A stretch of 64,000 nt of DNA from Adiantum capillus-veneris (taxonomy: Eukaryota > Streptophyta > Polypodiopsida > Polypodiales > Pteridaceae): the NCBI GenBank assembly GCA_014529385.2, contig CM043943.1:100002355-100066354 (forward strand). The letters run 5' to 3'. Shown here piece by piece: positions 31,350 through 43,828 of the stretch. The translations under genes were made by a program, and so were the position numbers. Numbering within the stretch: position 1 is the first letter of the stretch; each line of letters starts with the position of its first letter. The notes beneath the pieces were generated by a model. That model was not told the DNA's origin. It was given only the letters and a program-made list of their open reading frames with translations, and ran no database searches.

Positions 31350-34300
31350 AATTCCATTACAACACCTAAGGCTCCAAAGCTACGAAGGCTAGGAGTCATC
31401 AAGGAGCAGGCTTTACTCAAGGAGGTAAGAAATCTTCTAGCAGCAGGTTTCATTTATTTAGTGGAGAACTCGGAGTGGGTCTCTCCCGTTGTTGTCACTC
31501 CTAAGAAAAATGGCAAGTGGAGGGTGTGTGTGGATTACCGTCCACTCAATGAAGCAACAAAAAGAGATCACTTTCCTCTCCCATTTCAAGATGAGATACT
31601 AAATGAGGTAGCTCGTCATGAGAAGTACACTGTGTGTGATGGCTACTCGGGTTACTTTCAAATAGGTATCGCATTGGAAGATCAGTTAAAAACAACCTTC
31701 ATCACTCCTTGGGGTTGTTATGCTTTTAGAGTCATGCCATTTGGTCTGACAAATGCTCCTGCAACTTTCCAACGCTTCATGAACATGGTGTTTCAAACAT
31801 TCTTTGGAAAGTCCATTAGGGTTTTTATTGATGATTTTTGCATTTATAGCTCAAAATCATTGCATCTACAAAGGGTAGAAGAAGGTTTAAAGAATCTCTA
31901 TGACATGGGAGGTCAACTCAACCCCGACAAATGTCACATAGGTGACGATGAAGTGATCTTGCTTGGTCACAAGGTTTCCTATAAAGGCATTGAGGTGGAT
32001 CCTTCAAAGGCAAAGGCTCTTATTGAGATCCCATCACCCAAGAATCTCAAAGAGGTAATCTCATTCATTCAAAAGGTGAAGTATATGTCACGCTTTATTC
32101 ACTTAGCTTCGGAGTTGCTTCATCCTTTGCAAAAGTTGACACAACAAGTAGAATTTTCATGGTCTTATGAGCTTGAAGAGTACTTTTGTAACATTAAAGT
32201 CATTTTGTCAGAGCTACCAACACTCATGCCTCCTTGTTGGGAGTACACATTCTTTGTTAGCTCTAGTGTTGGGAAGGAAACAATTGGTGCAGTTTTACTC
32301 CAACAAGATCCCCACAGTACCAGAATGCGACCCATCTACTTTGCTAGTAGGGTCATGAATGCTTTGGAGAGAGGCTACACGGAGGCAGAACTCATGATGC
32401 TTTCTCTCATGTTTGCGGTGAGAAAGTTTAGATCCTACTTGCTACCAAAACTTTTTGTAATTTTCAGTGCAGAAAATTTGCTCCCTTGGGTGTCATCTCA
32501 AATGAATCTTAGTACTAGGATCTCAAAGTGGATTATGGAGTTGCAAGAGTTTCAATACACTTTCAAAGTAGAAGATAGTGTGCATGCACAATTGGCAGGG
32601 ATCCTTACTAATAGGGTACATTAGAAGGAGATTAAGGTGCCTAAAGTAAAGACCCTACCATTGCCACCACCTAGAAGTATTCCTAATTCTTTTACCTTGT
32701 TCTTTGATGGATCTTTTCGACGAGTCACAGGAAAAGCAGGGGGAGGGCTAGTATTGCTCAACCCAAGTGGGGAGGTGGTCATGCAAGAGAAGGTCAATCT
32801 ACCAGGTTCAACTAGCAACAATGAAGCAGAATATGACACACTACTTCATGGTTTAAAGATATGCATTGGGCAAGGTATACAACGTCTCATGGTAAAAGGG
32901 GATGCACTTCTCATCATGAAGCAAATTTTAGGCATTTGGGCATGCAAGAATGAAAGCCTAAGGACAAAATTTCATGCCATTCGTAGATTGTTTAATCAAT
33001 TTGAAGAAGTGCTAGGAAACAGAATGAAGATGCCGATTTACTTGCACAACAAGCAGTTACAAGTGTTGAGAAAGAAGTGCAGGTCATCATGGTGGCAGCA
33101 ACTATCAAGCAACCGAGATACCAGGGATTGGAGTCATTGACTCCCATTGTTAGCTACATTTTGGATGGTGAGTTTCCACAAGACTTCACGAAGGCTCAGA
33201 AGAGGAGACTCATGAAAAAGGCAAGCGCGTATCTCTTCCTAGAAGGATCCCTCTATCAAAGAGGGAAGGATCAAGTGTGCAGAAGAGTACCAACTATCAA
33301 GGAGATTCTAGCCATTCTAAAAGGTTTGCATGAAGAGGCATGTGGTGGTTATTTTTCCCAAGAGTTAACTTTGAAGAAGATTTTGCTTGCGGGGTATGTT
33401 TGGCCAAGTCTGCATGTGGATGTCCAACATTGGTGTAAAAGTTGTCACAATTGTCAGGTAAATGGGAATAGAAGATTGGTGTATGGTCCAAGGCAAATCG
33501 TGCTTGCAAATGGACCCTTTGAAAAATGGGGCATTGATGCTATGGGTCCTCTCCCTAGGACAAAAAATGGTAAACTCTACATTCTAGTGGCGGTAGACTA
33601 TATGACTAGGTGGGTGGAAGCACAAAGTGTGGCAAAGGTAATTGAGAGGACAGTGAGCAAATTTGTCTACACTCACATTTGTTGTAGATTTGGCACACCT
33701 TTGGAGATTGTTTATGATAATGGTCCAGGGTTTAGAAATGGCTTGCTCACAGAGGTCTATGAAGAACTTCACATTCTACATCGTCATAGTACACCCTACT
33801 ATCCCCAATCCAATGGTCTGGTAGAAAAATCTAATGGTGTCATTGCAGGCATGGTGCCTTGTGGGCGTATCGAACCACATATAGGGAAGCCACGGAGTTT
33901 ACACCATTTCACTTGGTCTATGGTCAAGAGGCTTTACAACCAATTGAGCTCAACATCCCAACAATACGACTTCATGGCAAAGCAGCACAAGATGATCAAG
34001 AAGCATGGATGGATCGACTTCTTACCTTAGCTGAGCTTGAGTGGAAAAGAGAAGCAGCATACGAGTGCTACAAGAGGAAAGCTACGCAGGCGAAGGAGAA
34101 GCTTGACAAGAAACTAAAGGACAAAGGCATCAATGAAGGAGATCTTGTGCTAAGGTATGACAATCGACTCGACAATCGTTTTGATGCCAAATTTGAAACT
34201 AGATAGCAAGGGCCATACATAGTTAAGAAGGCTTTCAATTCAAGTTACTATCAACTTATGGACTTGAATGGGAAAGAGCACTCTAGGAAGGTAAACGGGT

Positions 34301-34500
34301 ATCGCTTGAAGCCTTATTTGAGTCGCCTTCTACCAAAGGATCTACCAAAGATCTGTCAAAAGGCAGCTATCTCATGTAGGTATTGTTCCGTGAAGCATGA
34401 GTGTAACTCAAACCCAAATTTTGAGGGGCCAAACAATGAAGACCTCGTCAAGGACTCTAAAGCACTCTCTTTGGAAAAGATGCTCTATGATGGTACATGA
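31350..34500 (+). pseudogene. Tat-like Ty3/Gypsy pol with two RNase H domains and integrase
   Basis: 5'-truncated; starts within the RT approach sequence (KLRRLGVIKEQALLKEV). RT: SPVVVTPKKNGKWRVCVDYR, MPFGLTNAPATF and catalytic FIDD at 31824-31835. A first RNase H follows (GAVLLQQDP, YFASRVMN). After an in-frame TAG at 32622 comes a second, archaeal-type RNase H (LFFDGSFRRVTGKAGGGLVL, NNEAEYDTLLHGL), the hallmark of the Tat lineage. A frameshift near 33020 leads to integrase: C..C kept, but the second His of HHCC is replaced (GGYFS); D in GIDAMGPL, D in VYDNGPGF and E in NGLVEKSN kept. About 40 residues are deleted near 33850 with a frame change, and a TAG at 34204 interrupts the C-terminal part. 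It ends next to a polypurine tract and long LTR. Confidence 0.85.
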
Positions 34501-34511
34501 ATATACCATCA

Positions 34512-34528
34512 TCCTGGGGGAGGGCTAA
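34512..34528 (+). promoter_or_regulatory. Polypurine tract of the Tat-like element
   Basis: TCCTGGGGGAGGGCTAA immediately precedes TGATAGCCG, the LTR start confirmed by homology with the minus-strand LTR. Confidence 0.7.
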
Positions 34529-36572
34529 TGATAGCCGTTTTTCGGCTCTCTGTAATTGCCATAATGAGTTAACCCACCCTACCAATATCATCCAAACACT
34601 GTGGCTATCCCTACCATTTTACTGTATATAGGTGTGTGCGTGTTAAGGGACTTTTCCCATATCTTCTTAAAAACCCTCAGCTAGCTAGTCACTAGGCTAG
34701 TTGAGCCAAAAAAATATAAAAATATAAGTATATTATGGCCCATTTGTGTGTAAATATTTCATTGTATATATGGCCTAAATAAAACGATTTTTCATAATTA
34801 TTTTGGTATTTATTTAAATATTTCTACCTATGGTGTGTTATTTATGCTATGTACATTGACTCATCATTACTATATTTTTTCTTACCATTTTGCATACTCT
34901 TTATTCCATATAAAAATAATTTCATGCAACCTTCTCTTATTTTTGGTGTAACTCCATCCCAACAAAAATCCAAAAAAACTAGTTTTATTTATGTGTATAT
35001 TTTTTCACTATTGTGATTTTTCCTTCCTATATCTATTCTCTTTTACTCTCATAAATTAGAACACCAAAAATATTCATCTTTTTATGGTAGACTTATAATG
35101 AGAGATATTTATTTTCACCCCTTTATATTTTTTCCACCTATATTATTTATATTTGACATGTACATATTTTTTTAGACCCCTCAATATTCGATTTTCTTAG
35201 TTGTACTATTCGCTTATATCATGATCTCAATAATATCTTCAATTATAGACCTACCAAATAAGGTCAAGGGTATGTGGAATGCATGCATGCACCATGGGGA
35301 GCTCACTCTTGGAGGTATTCAAAAGAATCATCCAAAGAAGGACCTCACAAGGACCTTGTGCAGTGGAAAAAACAGTCGGTTTTGCAGAAGTTTTAAAGAT
35401 CACATGCTCCCCGAATTTGAAAAGGTGATACAAACAAAAGTTGTAGCTCGTGAGTTGAAATTTCACCTCAAATGTTTTCATATTTTTTTGAGCTAGGAGC
35501 TGTGAGCTATGATTTTATTGGTGGACCCCAGTTTGCCCATGCTATACAACCAGACTCCCTCTTCCATTTTATCATTTTCCTCTTTCACACACACTCCTCC
35601 CTCTCCTTCCCACTCCCAAAACTGCAACTCCCATGTCCTAATTCACCCTCTTCACCATTGCCACATCTCTCACACCTACATAGCCTTCATCCTCCATTTC
35701 TACACCCTATGTGTCCCCCTTTCTCTCTACATATATGTCCATATTACCATACTCTTTTCAGCTTTGTAAAGAACTTCAAAAAATCAGCAAAAATCCAAAA
35801 TGAAGGCTTTTATCATGAATTTTCCAAGGTTTGAAATAACATAGCTTCATCGACACGTGCTGATTCGCCATGCTGACTGCTTCTTCTTCCGGTGCTGTAA
35901 AGAGATGAATGTCAACTTCTCCAAAGCTTCAACCTCTCTTTACAAGCTCATCCCTTCTCTTACTTTTCTCATCATATATCTCACCATTTGGTGAATGATT
36001 TTGTAAATATTTTTTAGTGATAATTACTAAATACTAGCCACTAACCTTATTGTAAAATGTACCCTGTACTAGAGTAGGCACTCCCAAATTATTCACTTAA
36101 TTCTCTCTCCTATCATCCTCAATAATTCTCTTCCCTTGAGCCCACATCCATGTGACTCAAAGGACAAGAGAGACCCACCCTCATTAAAAAAAAATAAAAA
36201 AGCATAATCGTTTATTCCTTCAAATAAACTTGATTAGGCCTAATCCTAATCGGGGCTTCTAAAACCTATAAATAGAGCCCTTTTCTCCCTTGTAAATCAT
36301 CCCATGATCACACTACACCACACCATTCTCAACACATAACACACCACTCTTCAAGCCTAGTTGTGTAGAGTGTGTGCATTGTGAGTGCTCTGTTCCATCA
36401 CTACACATAGGTGCATGGAGAAGCTTGAAGTTAGTTATGCCATCTAGAGGAGTGGAGTGATACATGTGTGTGTGTTTGTTGTTTTTTCCAACCCCAACCC
36501 AATTGAGAAGCACGGGAGCCTACAAGGGTGCTTAGAGGCCACTCTTCTTGTTGCCTGCCCCGGACCGCCTCA
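34529..36572 (+). repeat. 3' LTR (2.04 kb) of the Tat-like element
   Basis: It begins TGATAGCCGTTTTTC and ends CCCCGGACCGCCTCA. Both ends and internal blocks match the minus-strand LTR at 5690-8357, which is ~620 bp longer. It contains a TATA box at 36265-36275. No primer site follows, as expected for a 3' LTR. Open frames inside (for example 35472-35834, a His/Ser/Pro-rich low-complexity frame) are not supported as genes. Confidence 0.8.
36265..36275 (+). promoter_or_regulatory. TATA box of the Tat-like LTR
   Basis: CCTATAAATAG, about 300 bp before the LTR end. The homologous LTR has the same motif at 6518-6529. Confidence 0.55.
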
Positions 36573-36652
36573 CTAGGATTGCTAGCTCAAGTAGGCAAGT
36601 GAGCCTTTGAGTTTATGAAATGATCCTTGTTTCAATATCATATGCATCACTA

Positions 36653-36875
36653 GCAAGTGAGGAACAAATTTAAGTTTGACCTCACAATCATCACGCAAGA
36701 GCCTCATTTTCTATCCAAGCCAAATATTATCCCTATACAATCTTGAGGCTATATGAAGTGAGGCTCAAACTTAAGTTTGACCTCACGATCATGATGCAAG
36801 AGCCTCATTTTCTATCCAAGACAAATATTATCCCTATACAATCTTGAGGCTATATGAAGTGAGGCTCAAACTTAA
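36653..36875. repeat. ~102-bp tandem repeat, 2.2 copies
   Basis: Two nearly identical units (GCAAGAGCCTCATTTTCTAT, CCCTATACAATCTTGAGGCT) and the start of a third. The second unit contains the perfect palindrome TCAAACTTAAGTTTGA at 36765-36780, also found at the head of the 18-kb array. Confidence 0.85.
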
Positions 36876-38224
36876 ATTTGATAGAATCAACAAATGATGG
36901 GGACGTGTATGTTTGGCTCAAACAAATTTAGAGCTTGGCAGGCCTCGGTCCTAGATCAAGGAAGCAACTAGGCCTTGAACCCAAGTGTGATCTCATCTCA
37001 ACAGCCTACACATCATTTGGAAGAGAGAAACAACATAGATCTCAGAGTCACATCTACATCTAAGTGGCCACAAACTATACCCTTACCCATGTATTTGAGG
37101 ATTGTACAAAGAATACTAAGATCACAAATCCCAATTTTATAAATTATTCTTGGTAATCACTAAAAAGCTAGGTCTAAGGGATCAAAATTATGTTTGGAAC
37201 CATTGAGAGGTGATCCTGACAAACGATCAACCACTCATTTATGCTCCCACTAGTAGCCCTAGATAATTTTTGAGTCACGAGAAGCAAGATAGGGTCAACA
37301 AATGTACAATTCGTTGCTCTTAAAAATGATAGAGACTTGCATGTATTATTTAAATCAATTTCAAGTTGTATCGAACCATTTTATCACTACTATGAGACAA
37401 GTAAGCATCAGAATTACGTTTTACCCTCCTCTATATCCTAAATCATGATAGAGATTTGTAAGTTCATGCATCCTAGCAACGTGCTAACGCCTTATGCCTA
37501 CATAGAACAATCTCTACACGTGCACAATCTAGAGGTGAATTGACCAAAAACATTGACATTACATGCGAGCCTAAGAAAAATGGGACTTGAATAATTCCCA
37601 AAATTCTTGTATATGAGTTTTATGCAAACCTTGGTGGGAACTCTACCTCTCTTAGAATGGTTGTTGATAATCCTGGGTGTTGGGATGGGCATTAATAGCT
37701 CACCCTTGTGGGTACCTGTGGATTTTTGTTGTTGTGCCGCTCGGCTTTCATGATGGGAAAAAGAGCAAAGGGATGCAAATAAAATAATCTATTTGAAGCT
37801 TATACATTTATGGAGTAGTGACCAAGGCTCGACAACAGACAAGGTTTCCTAAATGTCTGCTAGATGCGACTTTAAAGGGCTAAGAACTATGTTTCTTATG
37901 TTGAAAGTGGATGTTCTATAAGAGGTAAAAAATGGAAGTTTATAGATTAGAATTGAAATGATCATCTTGAGGAGTACGTTGATCTTTTCGGATTGTCAAT
38001 CGGAGGCCGGGTCCGCATATTTATTGCAAGTTAAAGTTGGCGTCAATTTGCAATGGTGAAGTGCCAGATGCATTTTTCCAATTTGGACAACAAGGATTGG
38101 AGGGCTAGGCAAAGTTGAGAGAAGTGCCGCGATCCACACGGATTGAATTTCCGATTGAGGGCTTTCAACTTGAACTTGTGGCTTGAGGATTAGATTTGGA
38201 AGTTGAATTTGGAACATGGTTCAC
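36876..38224. other. No gene or known repeat recognised
   Basis: AT-rich sequence with only short open frames and no domain, LTR or tandem structure visible by eye. Confidence 0.5.
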
Positions 38225-39240
38225 TTGGGGTATCAAAGTGGAGGAGAGAGATATTCCCTGCATGGCCATGGCTACAACATTGTAGCAGCGTGCTGCCGGT
38301 GGTGGCTCGCGAGACGGAAGGCTGGCTCTCTTGGCACTACGGGGCAATAATGGTCGGGTTTTGTGTCGGTTGGCAACGACTTGTAGAAGTCAAGCAAGAG
38401 CTATACGGTAGTGGTGATGTGGCCACGGATGTTCCCATACACTCAAAAAGGTCCATTTCTTTTGAATGGTAAGTTGGGAGGCATCGACAGAGTCATCCGT
38501 GCTCCAATAGAGAAAGGAAATGCTCATGTTTGCCTTGGGATCCAAGTTGGCCAAAAATAGAAAGTGAACAGTCACATCCAAAAAGTGGAGCAAGTGGGAG
38601 TTCAATAAAGATAGCGGGGGGGCTCACAGACCCATATATAGAAAAATCTTGAGAAATTGGGGAGTTTTGTTTTTTGCAATCACAAAGAAAAAGGGAATAG
38701 AAGAGACTTCTTGAGAGCAATCAGAGAGAAAGAAGTGGAAGAAGGGTGAGAGCAAGATAAGAGAGATCTGTTTGGCAATTGCAATAGAGGAGGAGAGCTG
38801 CACTATCAAAATCGAGAGCTCCATGATTATTGAGTGCTAAATAGAGTTTTTGCTAATTTAACTTAGTTAAACACTTGTAAAGGGAGCTTAAAGTCCTTAA
38901 TTTTCATTTAATCCAACTAAAAATACCGTTAACAACCTGCCTTGGCAATCAAGTGTCGATTCTTATCCATGCTATCAAATTCAGCCATTATATTCTTCGC
39001 TTTTTTTTGCAAAGTGATTATTGATCAAATGTGCGGTATTGTGCATCTCTATCTTCTCTTTGTTGATATTTACATCATTGATAGAGATGCTTAGCACGTT
39101 GATGCAATATTTTGAGCTAAGTCCAAAGCGTTTTACATATGAATGTAGGCAGTTATGTGGGTATGTGATAGTATGTATTTTTTATGGCAGGTTGGTACCA
39201 TTCAATCGAGGAGGATATCATGTTGCACCTAGGCTATGTT
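38225..39240 (+). repeat. Repeat family copy 1, modules A and B
   Basis: Module A (about 38225-38900) runs from a GC-richer start through GCCTTGGGATCCAAGTTGGC, a purine-rich GGGGAGTTTT...GAGAGACTTCTTGAGAGCAA stretch, to GAGCTCCATGATTATTGAG. Module B (about 38900-39200) includes CACTTGTAAAGGGAGCTTAA, CAAAGTGATTATTGATCAAA and ATCATTGATAGAGATGCTTA. Related A copies occur at 40480, 41277 and 49220. I do not recognise the family. The purine-rich stretch resembles a plant 5' leader, but no confident coding start follows in this copy. Confidence 0.7.
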
Positions 39241-39984
39241 GGTTGATGTATATGGCTTGGAACCCTGGTGGATATTAAAGTGCAGATTGAGGTTTGAAGG
39301 GAATGCAATTGTTATTTCGTGTAGTAGATTGCTTAGTAGTAGGTTTTTCTTTTTTGGATTTATGCTATGTGGAAAAGAGTTTTGGTTTTATGATCAGTAA
39401 GCTTACATGGCTAGATTTCATTTTCCTTCTTTGGACAATTGAAGTATCTTCACATCTTTTGGGCGGTTACTAAATAGAAAGACTTGATGACCATTCCGTG
39501 TGCAAACAAGCTAAAGAGAATTTGAGCTTAGCAAAGTTCTCTACATCAAGCTTGGTGGTTAAGACGTGTGAACAAATAACTGGAGCATACTTGAATTTGG
39601 TTGGTTTCACTATACAAGGTTTTTCTTAATTGAGTAAGTTCAAGATATGACAAATGTGGTTCAAAGATTTGTGATGAGCAATTACCAAATGATTAAGCTA
39701 GACCATTGGTGAGAGGGTTTAGACCTTATGTTGTTTTGCATGTACTTACAAATTACGTGAGCTTGATGGTAAAGAGCTTAAAGTGCTTATAAAAAATTAT
39801 GATTGAAGACCAGTTGGCACAAACCGGAGGATGCTCAGGTTTAGAGGTGGTGGATGTCATTACGATGTGCATCCATAGGAGGAAACTCAGAGAAGATATC
39901 GCTTCTTGGGTGCTATCAACTTCAAACAAATTGTGGGAAGTTGTTATTGGACTACCCCAATTGATATGTATGTCATATGCTCAA
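39241..39984. other. Unassigned sequence between modules of copy 1
   Basis: AT-rich, no open frame with recognisable features. It may belong to the repeat family, since it lies between modules B and C, but I see no second copy of it. Confidence 0.35.
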
Positions 39985-40345
39985 TTCAACACTCATGCCA
40001 AAAATGGTGTACTTAATAGAGAAATAATTTCTCAAGGAGCATGTTGTCCGGAATGTCATCTCTAGTAGTACATTGAGAGCGGAGTATGCTGGTGGACTTC
40101 TATCAGCACTACTGTGGTTGAGATGTATGCCTAATATGGTGATTTGGCAATGCTTTGGCTGATAAGTATGCCAAACGAACGCACATAAAGTTCTTGATGA
40201 GCCTTCAATTAAAAAGGTCGATTGATGAAGAGCATTTATTGCAGGAAATAGGTAAGAGAGATATTCGCATAACATTAAAAAAATGTGTTTTGACGGGAAG
40301 CAAATGAAAGATCTTTCTCCAAATGGCTTCACTTGTGCTTGCACC
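39985..40345 (+). repeat. Repeat family copy 1, module C
   Basis: It shares with 42975-43345 the ordered blocks AATAGAGAAATAATT, CAAGGAGCATGTTGTCCGGA, CACTACTGTGGTTGAGATGT, CACACATAAAGTTCTTGAT-like and AAATGAAAGATCTTTCTCCA. Coding content is not evident, although both copies start with a frame reading NREII and then CCPECHL or CPECHL. Confidence 0.65.
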
Positions 40346-40465
40346 TTTTGTTAGGTTTAGGGGCCATGTGGCCGACCACCGATCACCACTAACTGCTACT
40401 AACCCTAAGTGTACAACTACACATTTGTGTGAGCCACTAACTTTAAGTAGAGTGTGAATTTTGCT

Positions 40466-41276
40466 TTAGCACATAAGACAAAGAAGGATAGTCCAATAGC
40501 ACTCGCAATGGTCTATTTCTTTTGAAGGGTAAGTTGGGAAGCACCGGTGGAGTTGTCGATGCTCTAATAGAGAAAGGAAATGCTCATGTGTGCCTTGGGA
40601 TCCAAGTTGGCTGAAAATAGAAAGTGAACAGTTAGATGCCAAAAGTGAAGCAAGTGGGAGTTTGATAAAGATAGTCAGGGGGCTCACACACCCATATAGG
40701 GAAAAATTTTGAGAAATTGGGGAGTTTTTCTTTTTGCAATCACAGAGAAAAAGGGAAGTGAAGAGACTTCTTGAGAGAAATCAGAGAGAAAGAAGTGGAA
40801 GAAAGGTGAGAGCAAGAGAAGAAGAGATCTCTCTTTGGCAATTGCAACAGAGGAGGAGAGCTGCACTATCCAAATCAAGAGCTCCATGATTATTGAGCGC
40901 TCCATTATTGTCATCGGGCGCTCAATACAATTTATGCTAAGTTAGCTTAGTTAAACTCTTGTAAAGGGAGCTTAAACTCCTTAATTTTCATTTAATCAAA
41001 CTAATGTTATCATTAACGGCCGCCACCTTGGCAATAGAGCGTCGACTCTTGTCGGTGCTATCAAACTACATCTATTATGTGCTTCGTTTTTCTTTTGCAA
41101 AGTGATTATTGATGAAATGTGCGGTATTGTGCGTCTCTATCTTCTCTCAATTGATCTTTAAATCATTGATAGAGATGCTTAGTGCTTTGATGCAATATTT
41201 TGACCAAAGTGCAAAGTCTATTACCTATGAATGTATGTAGTTATGTGGGTATGGGATACATATGTTATATGGGTGG
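40466..41276 (+). repeat. Repeat family copy 2, modules A and B
   Basis: It aligns with 38450-39200: same order of GGGATCCAAGTTGGC, CCCATATAGGG, GAGACTTCTTGAGAG and GAGCTCCATGATTATTGAG, then CACTTGT/CTCTTGT-AAAGGGAGC and ATTGATAGAGATGCTTAG. It runs straight into a second, deleted A module at 41277. Confidence 0.7.
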
Positions 41277-41611
41277 CGGATCTCGACGGAAGACCGGTGC
41301 TCTTGGCAATATGAGGCGGTGAAGCAAGCGGGAGTTCGATAAAGATAGTCGTGGGCTCACACGCCCATATAGGGCAATTTTTTTAGAAATTGGGGAGTTT
41401 TTTTTTTTGCAATCATAGAGAAAAAGGGAAGTGGAGAGACTTCTTGAGAGCAATCACAGAGAAAGAAGTGGAAGAAAGGTGAGAGAAAGAGAAAAAGAGA
41501 GCTTTCTTTGGCAATTTCAATAGAGGAGGAGAGCTCCACTATCAAAATCGAGAGCTCCATGATTATCGAGCGCTCCATCATCGTCATCGGGCTCTCAATA
41601 GAGTTTAGGCA
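41277..41611 (+). repeat. Repeat family, internally deleted A module
   Basis: It begins like the GC-richer start of module A (GACGGAAGACCGGTGCTCTT), then skips about 200 bp to GCAAGCGGGAGTTCGATAAA and continues to the GAGCTCCATGATTATCGAG end. It is joined directly to the D coding module at about 41612. Confidence 0.65.
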
Positions 41612-42470
41612 GATATTCAAAGTCTACCAAATTATTCAGATATTTGAAAACAAGTACAACTCAAATTAGAATCTATGATTGATGAGTATCTTCTACATGA
41701 TGCTACTTTCTTACAAGCTAATGATGAAGAAAAAGTTAAAGATGTGTATGAAAAGTTGGTTTTGTAGATGCCTTACATGAAGTAGGAATCTTTGAGGGTG
41801 AGTCTATACAACCTTAAGATGCACAAGGTGAACTTTGCAAAGAACCTATACATGGAATACAGGAGGAAAAGAAATCAGGGGATCAAAACGACAGTGGCTA
41901 AAGCTCACGATGAAATTGTGCAGGTGTATGAGTGAAACCTTATTCAAGTAGACATGCATGACGATTTGATTATAGCTGATGCTTTTTCTACTGACTCAAA
42001 ATTAGAACAAAAGATGATAGGATTTTCTATGAGGATGCTATGGGAAAGGAAACTAATGCATTTTTTGTGATTCATGTTGAGTCTGTGTTGTTGAAGCTCA
42101 AAAATATCTGATGGAGGGTGAAATGATTGAAGATTTATTTGCAAGACAAAATATCTCCACCCAAGTGATAATTGAAGAGGATTGTATTGTCCACTCTACA
42201 TATTGGTTACATGATAATTATTTAAATTAGAAAGACAAGGAGATTTTGGATCTCTTTATTTACTGAGAAGTCGACAAATTGATCCAAAACATGATGCAGA
42301 TAAAGAAGAGTTACTGAAGATTCACGACGAGTCTTTAGAGGGTTTTGTGCCTATATCAGATGACAATCAAGTAGCTATCTAAGATCAAAACTAGGTTATG
42401 AATGTCATAGCACCATATGTGCTACTTTCAAATGCTCAAACCTCTTCAACTAGAGGGGGTGATGCTGAAG
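41612..42470 (+). pseudogene. Decayed D module, copy 1 (unrecognised protein)
   Basis: It parallels 50715-51489: the blocks reading as YQIIQIFENKY, a segment with DE.LLHDAT, then ALHEVGIFEGE, then VVEAQKYLMEGE and IIEEDCIVHS, occur in the same order but across several frames with stops. It extends further than the second copy, with HDADKEELLKIHDESLEGF and VPISDDN. It ends near AACTAGAGGGGGTGATG, a purine-rich tract followed by TGTTGAAATTTAAATC, which resembles a polypurine tract and LTR start. I do not know the protein. It is acidic and helix-prone with no catalytic motif visible. Confidence 0.5.
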
Positions 42471-42615
42471 TGTTGAAATTTAAATCATTGATAGAGATGC
42501 TAAGCACTTTGATGCAGTCTTTTGACCTAAGTACAAAGTGTATTAATTACTTATGAACATATGCAGCTATGTGGGTATGTGATACATATGCTATATGGGT
42601 GGTTGGTACCATAGG
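42471..42615 (+). repeat. Repeat family, B-like block after D
   Basis: AAATCATTGATAGAGATGCT through CAGCTATGTGGGTATGTGAT and ATGCTATATGGGTGG match the end of module B at 39061-39200 and 41150-41275. A B block thus occurs on both sides of D in this copy, as LTR-like ends would. Confidence 0.6.
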
Positions 42616-42974
42616 ACTTTCTATATGTAATTCTAGTCACAAAGGTTTTTTTTCTCACATGACAATTGCAAAAATATCAAACACATATATAAGTAGTTAC
42701 CACAGATTATTGCATGCACCCTGTTCATTTTTTTGTTAGGCGAGAGTACGAGTTTTAATGAAACATTGAATGCTATTCTGTGTAGTTTCTTTTCATGAGT
42801 GTAGTTACTATTGAGGTTATGATCGAAAGTGAGGGATTATAATTTCTATGAGTACTTTGAATAACATATTATAAGTTTGCAAAATCATTTCTTGAGATGT
42901 GCTCTAGATTTCATGTACCATTTTATTTAAATTCACAAAAAAGGACACTAAAGTGTCCTTTTTGGTACCAAACT
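42616..42974. other. Spacer between B-like block and module C; nothing recognised
   Basis: AT-rich sequence without open frames of note. A GGACACTAAAGTGTCC palindrome lies at about 42943-42958. Confidence 0.5.
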
Positions 42975-43345
42975 AGTGTTAATAGAGAAATAATTGCTCA
43001 AGGAGCATCTTGTCCGGAATGTCATCTCTTCCAGTGCATTGATAGTGGGATATGCTTGGGACTTGTGTTGGCACTACTGTGGTTGAGATGTATGCCAATA
43101 TGGTGCTTTGGCTATGCTTTGGTCGATACGTATGCCGATGGTGCTTTAACATTGACTTGATTGATATGTAATTAAATGTGGTGCTCTTACAAACACACAT
43201 AAAGTTCTTGATCAGCCTTTAGTTAAAAAGGTTGCCTCACGGAGAGCATTGATTGTGGGAAATACATAAGAGAGCTATTGGCATGACATTGAAAAAAAAA
43301 AAAAACGGGAAGCAAATGAAAGATCTTTCTCCAAAAGCCTTCACT
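42975..43345 (+). repeat. Repeat family copy 2, module C
   Basis: Matches 39985-40345 across about 350 bp. The remaining 43346-43594 stretch up to the Copia insertion shows no gene. Confidence 0.65.
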
Positions 43346-43599
43346 CATGCTCACAACTTTAAGGCATGTAGCCTTTTAGAAGAGGTTGATATGGGTGAGG
43401 GAATCCACAGGTAGGATTGTTGATCGGGAATTGTCAGAGGAAGATGCTTTACTTGGTAGTGCTTTGATAAGAAAGATATGCTAATCGCGGAAGATCAGAA
43501 AACTATGATGTGGTAGGCAAAGACTTGGTTGATATGTGATGCCTACCAAGGCCTTGGTGGACATGTAAACTAAATGTGGTGCACTAAGAGGGCCGTTCG

Positions 43600-43826
43600 T
43601 GTTACCATATACATGTGGTAGTGATGTGTGTGAACACACTAGGACCGCTGGGGCATTTTTTCCCTCTTAAAGAGGTTTTTTCCCCCTTTCATTGTATATA
43701 TGCCCATCACTCTAGGGCTATCCATCTTTCCATTGCACACTAAGTAACACACTCTCTATTGTGTGCCTTGAGCTTCCTTCGTCTTCTCCAAGCTGTGTGT
43801 GTTTCTCTGCAACCCTAATTCCAACA
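43600..43826 (+). repeat. 5' LTR of the complete Copia element
   Basis: TGTTACCATATACATGTGGT to CAACCCTAATTCCAACA. A GTATATATG near 43694 may serve as TATA box. It matches the copy at 48515-48741 end to end. Confidence 0.95.
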
Positions 43827-43828
43827 AT

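Noticed and set aside
35472..35834. 120-codon Ser/Pro/His-rich ORF
   Set aside because: Low-complexity pyrimidine-rich LTR sequence with no homologous frame in the sister LTR.
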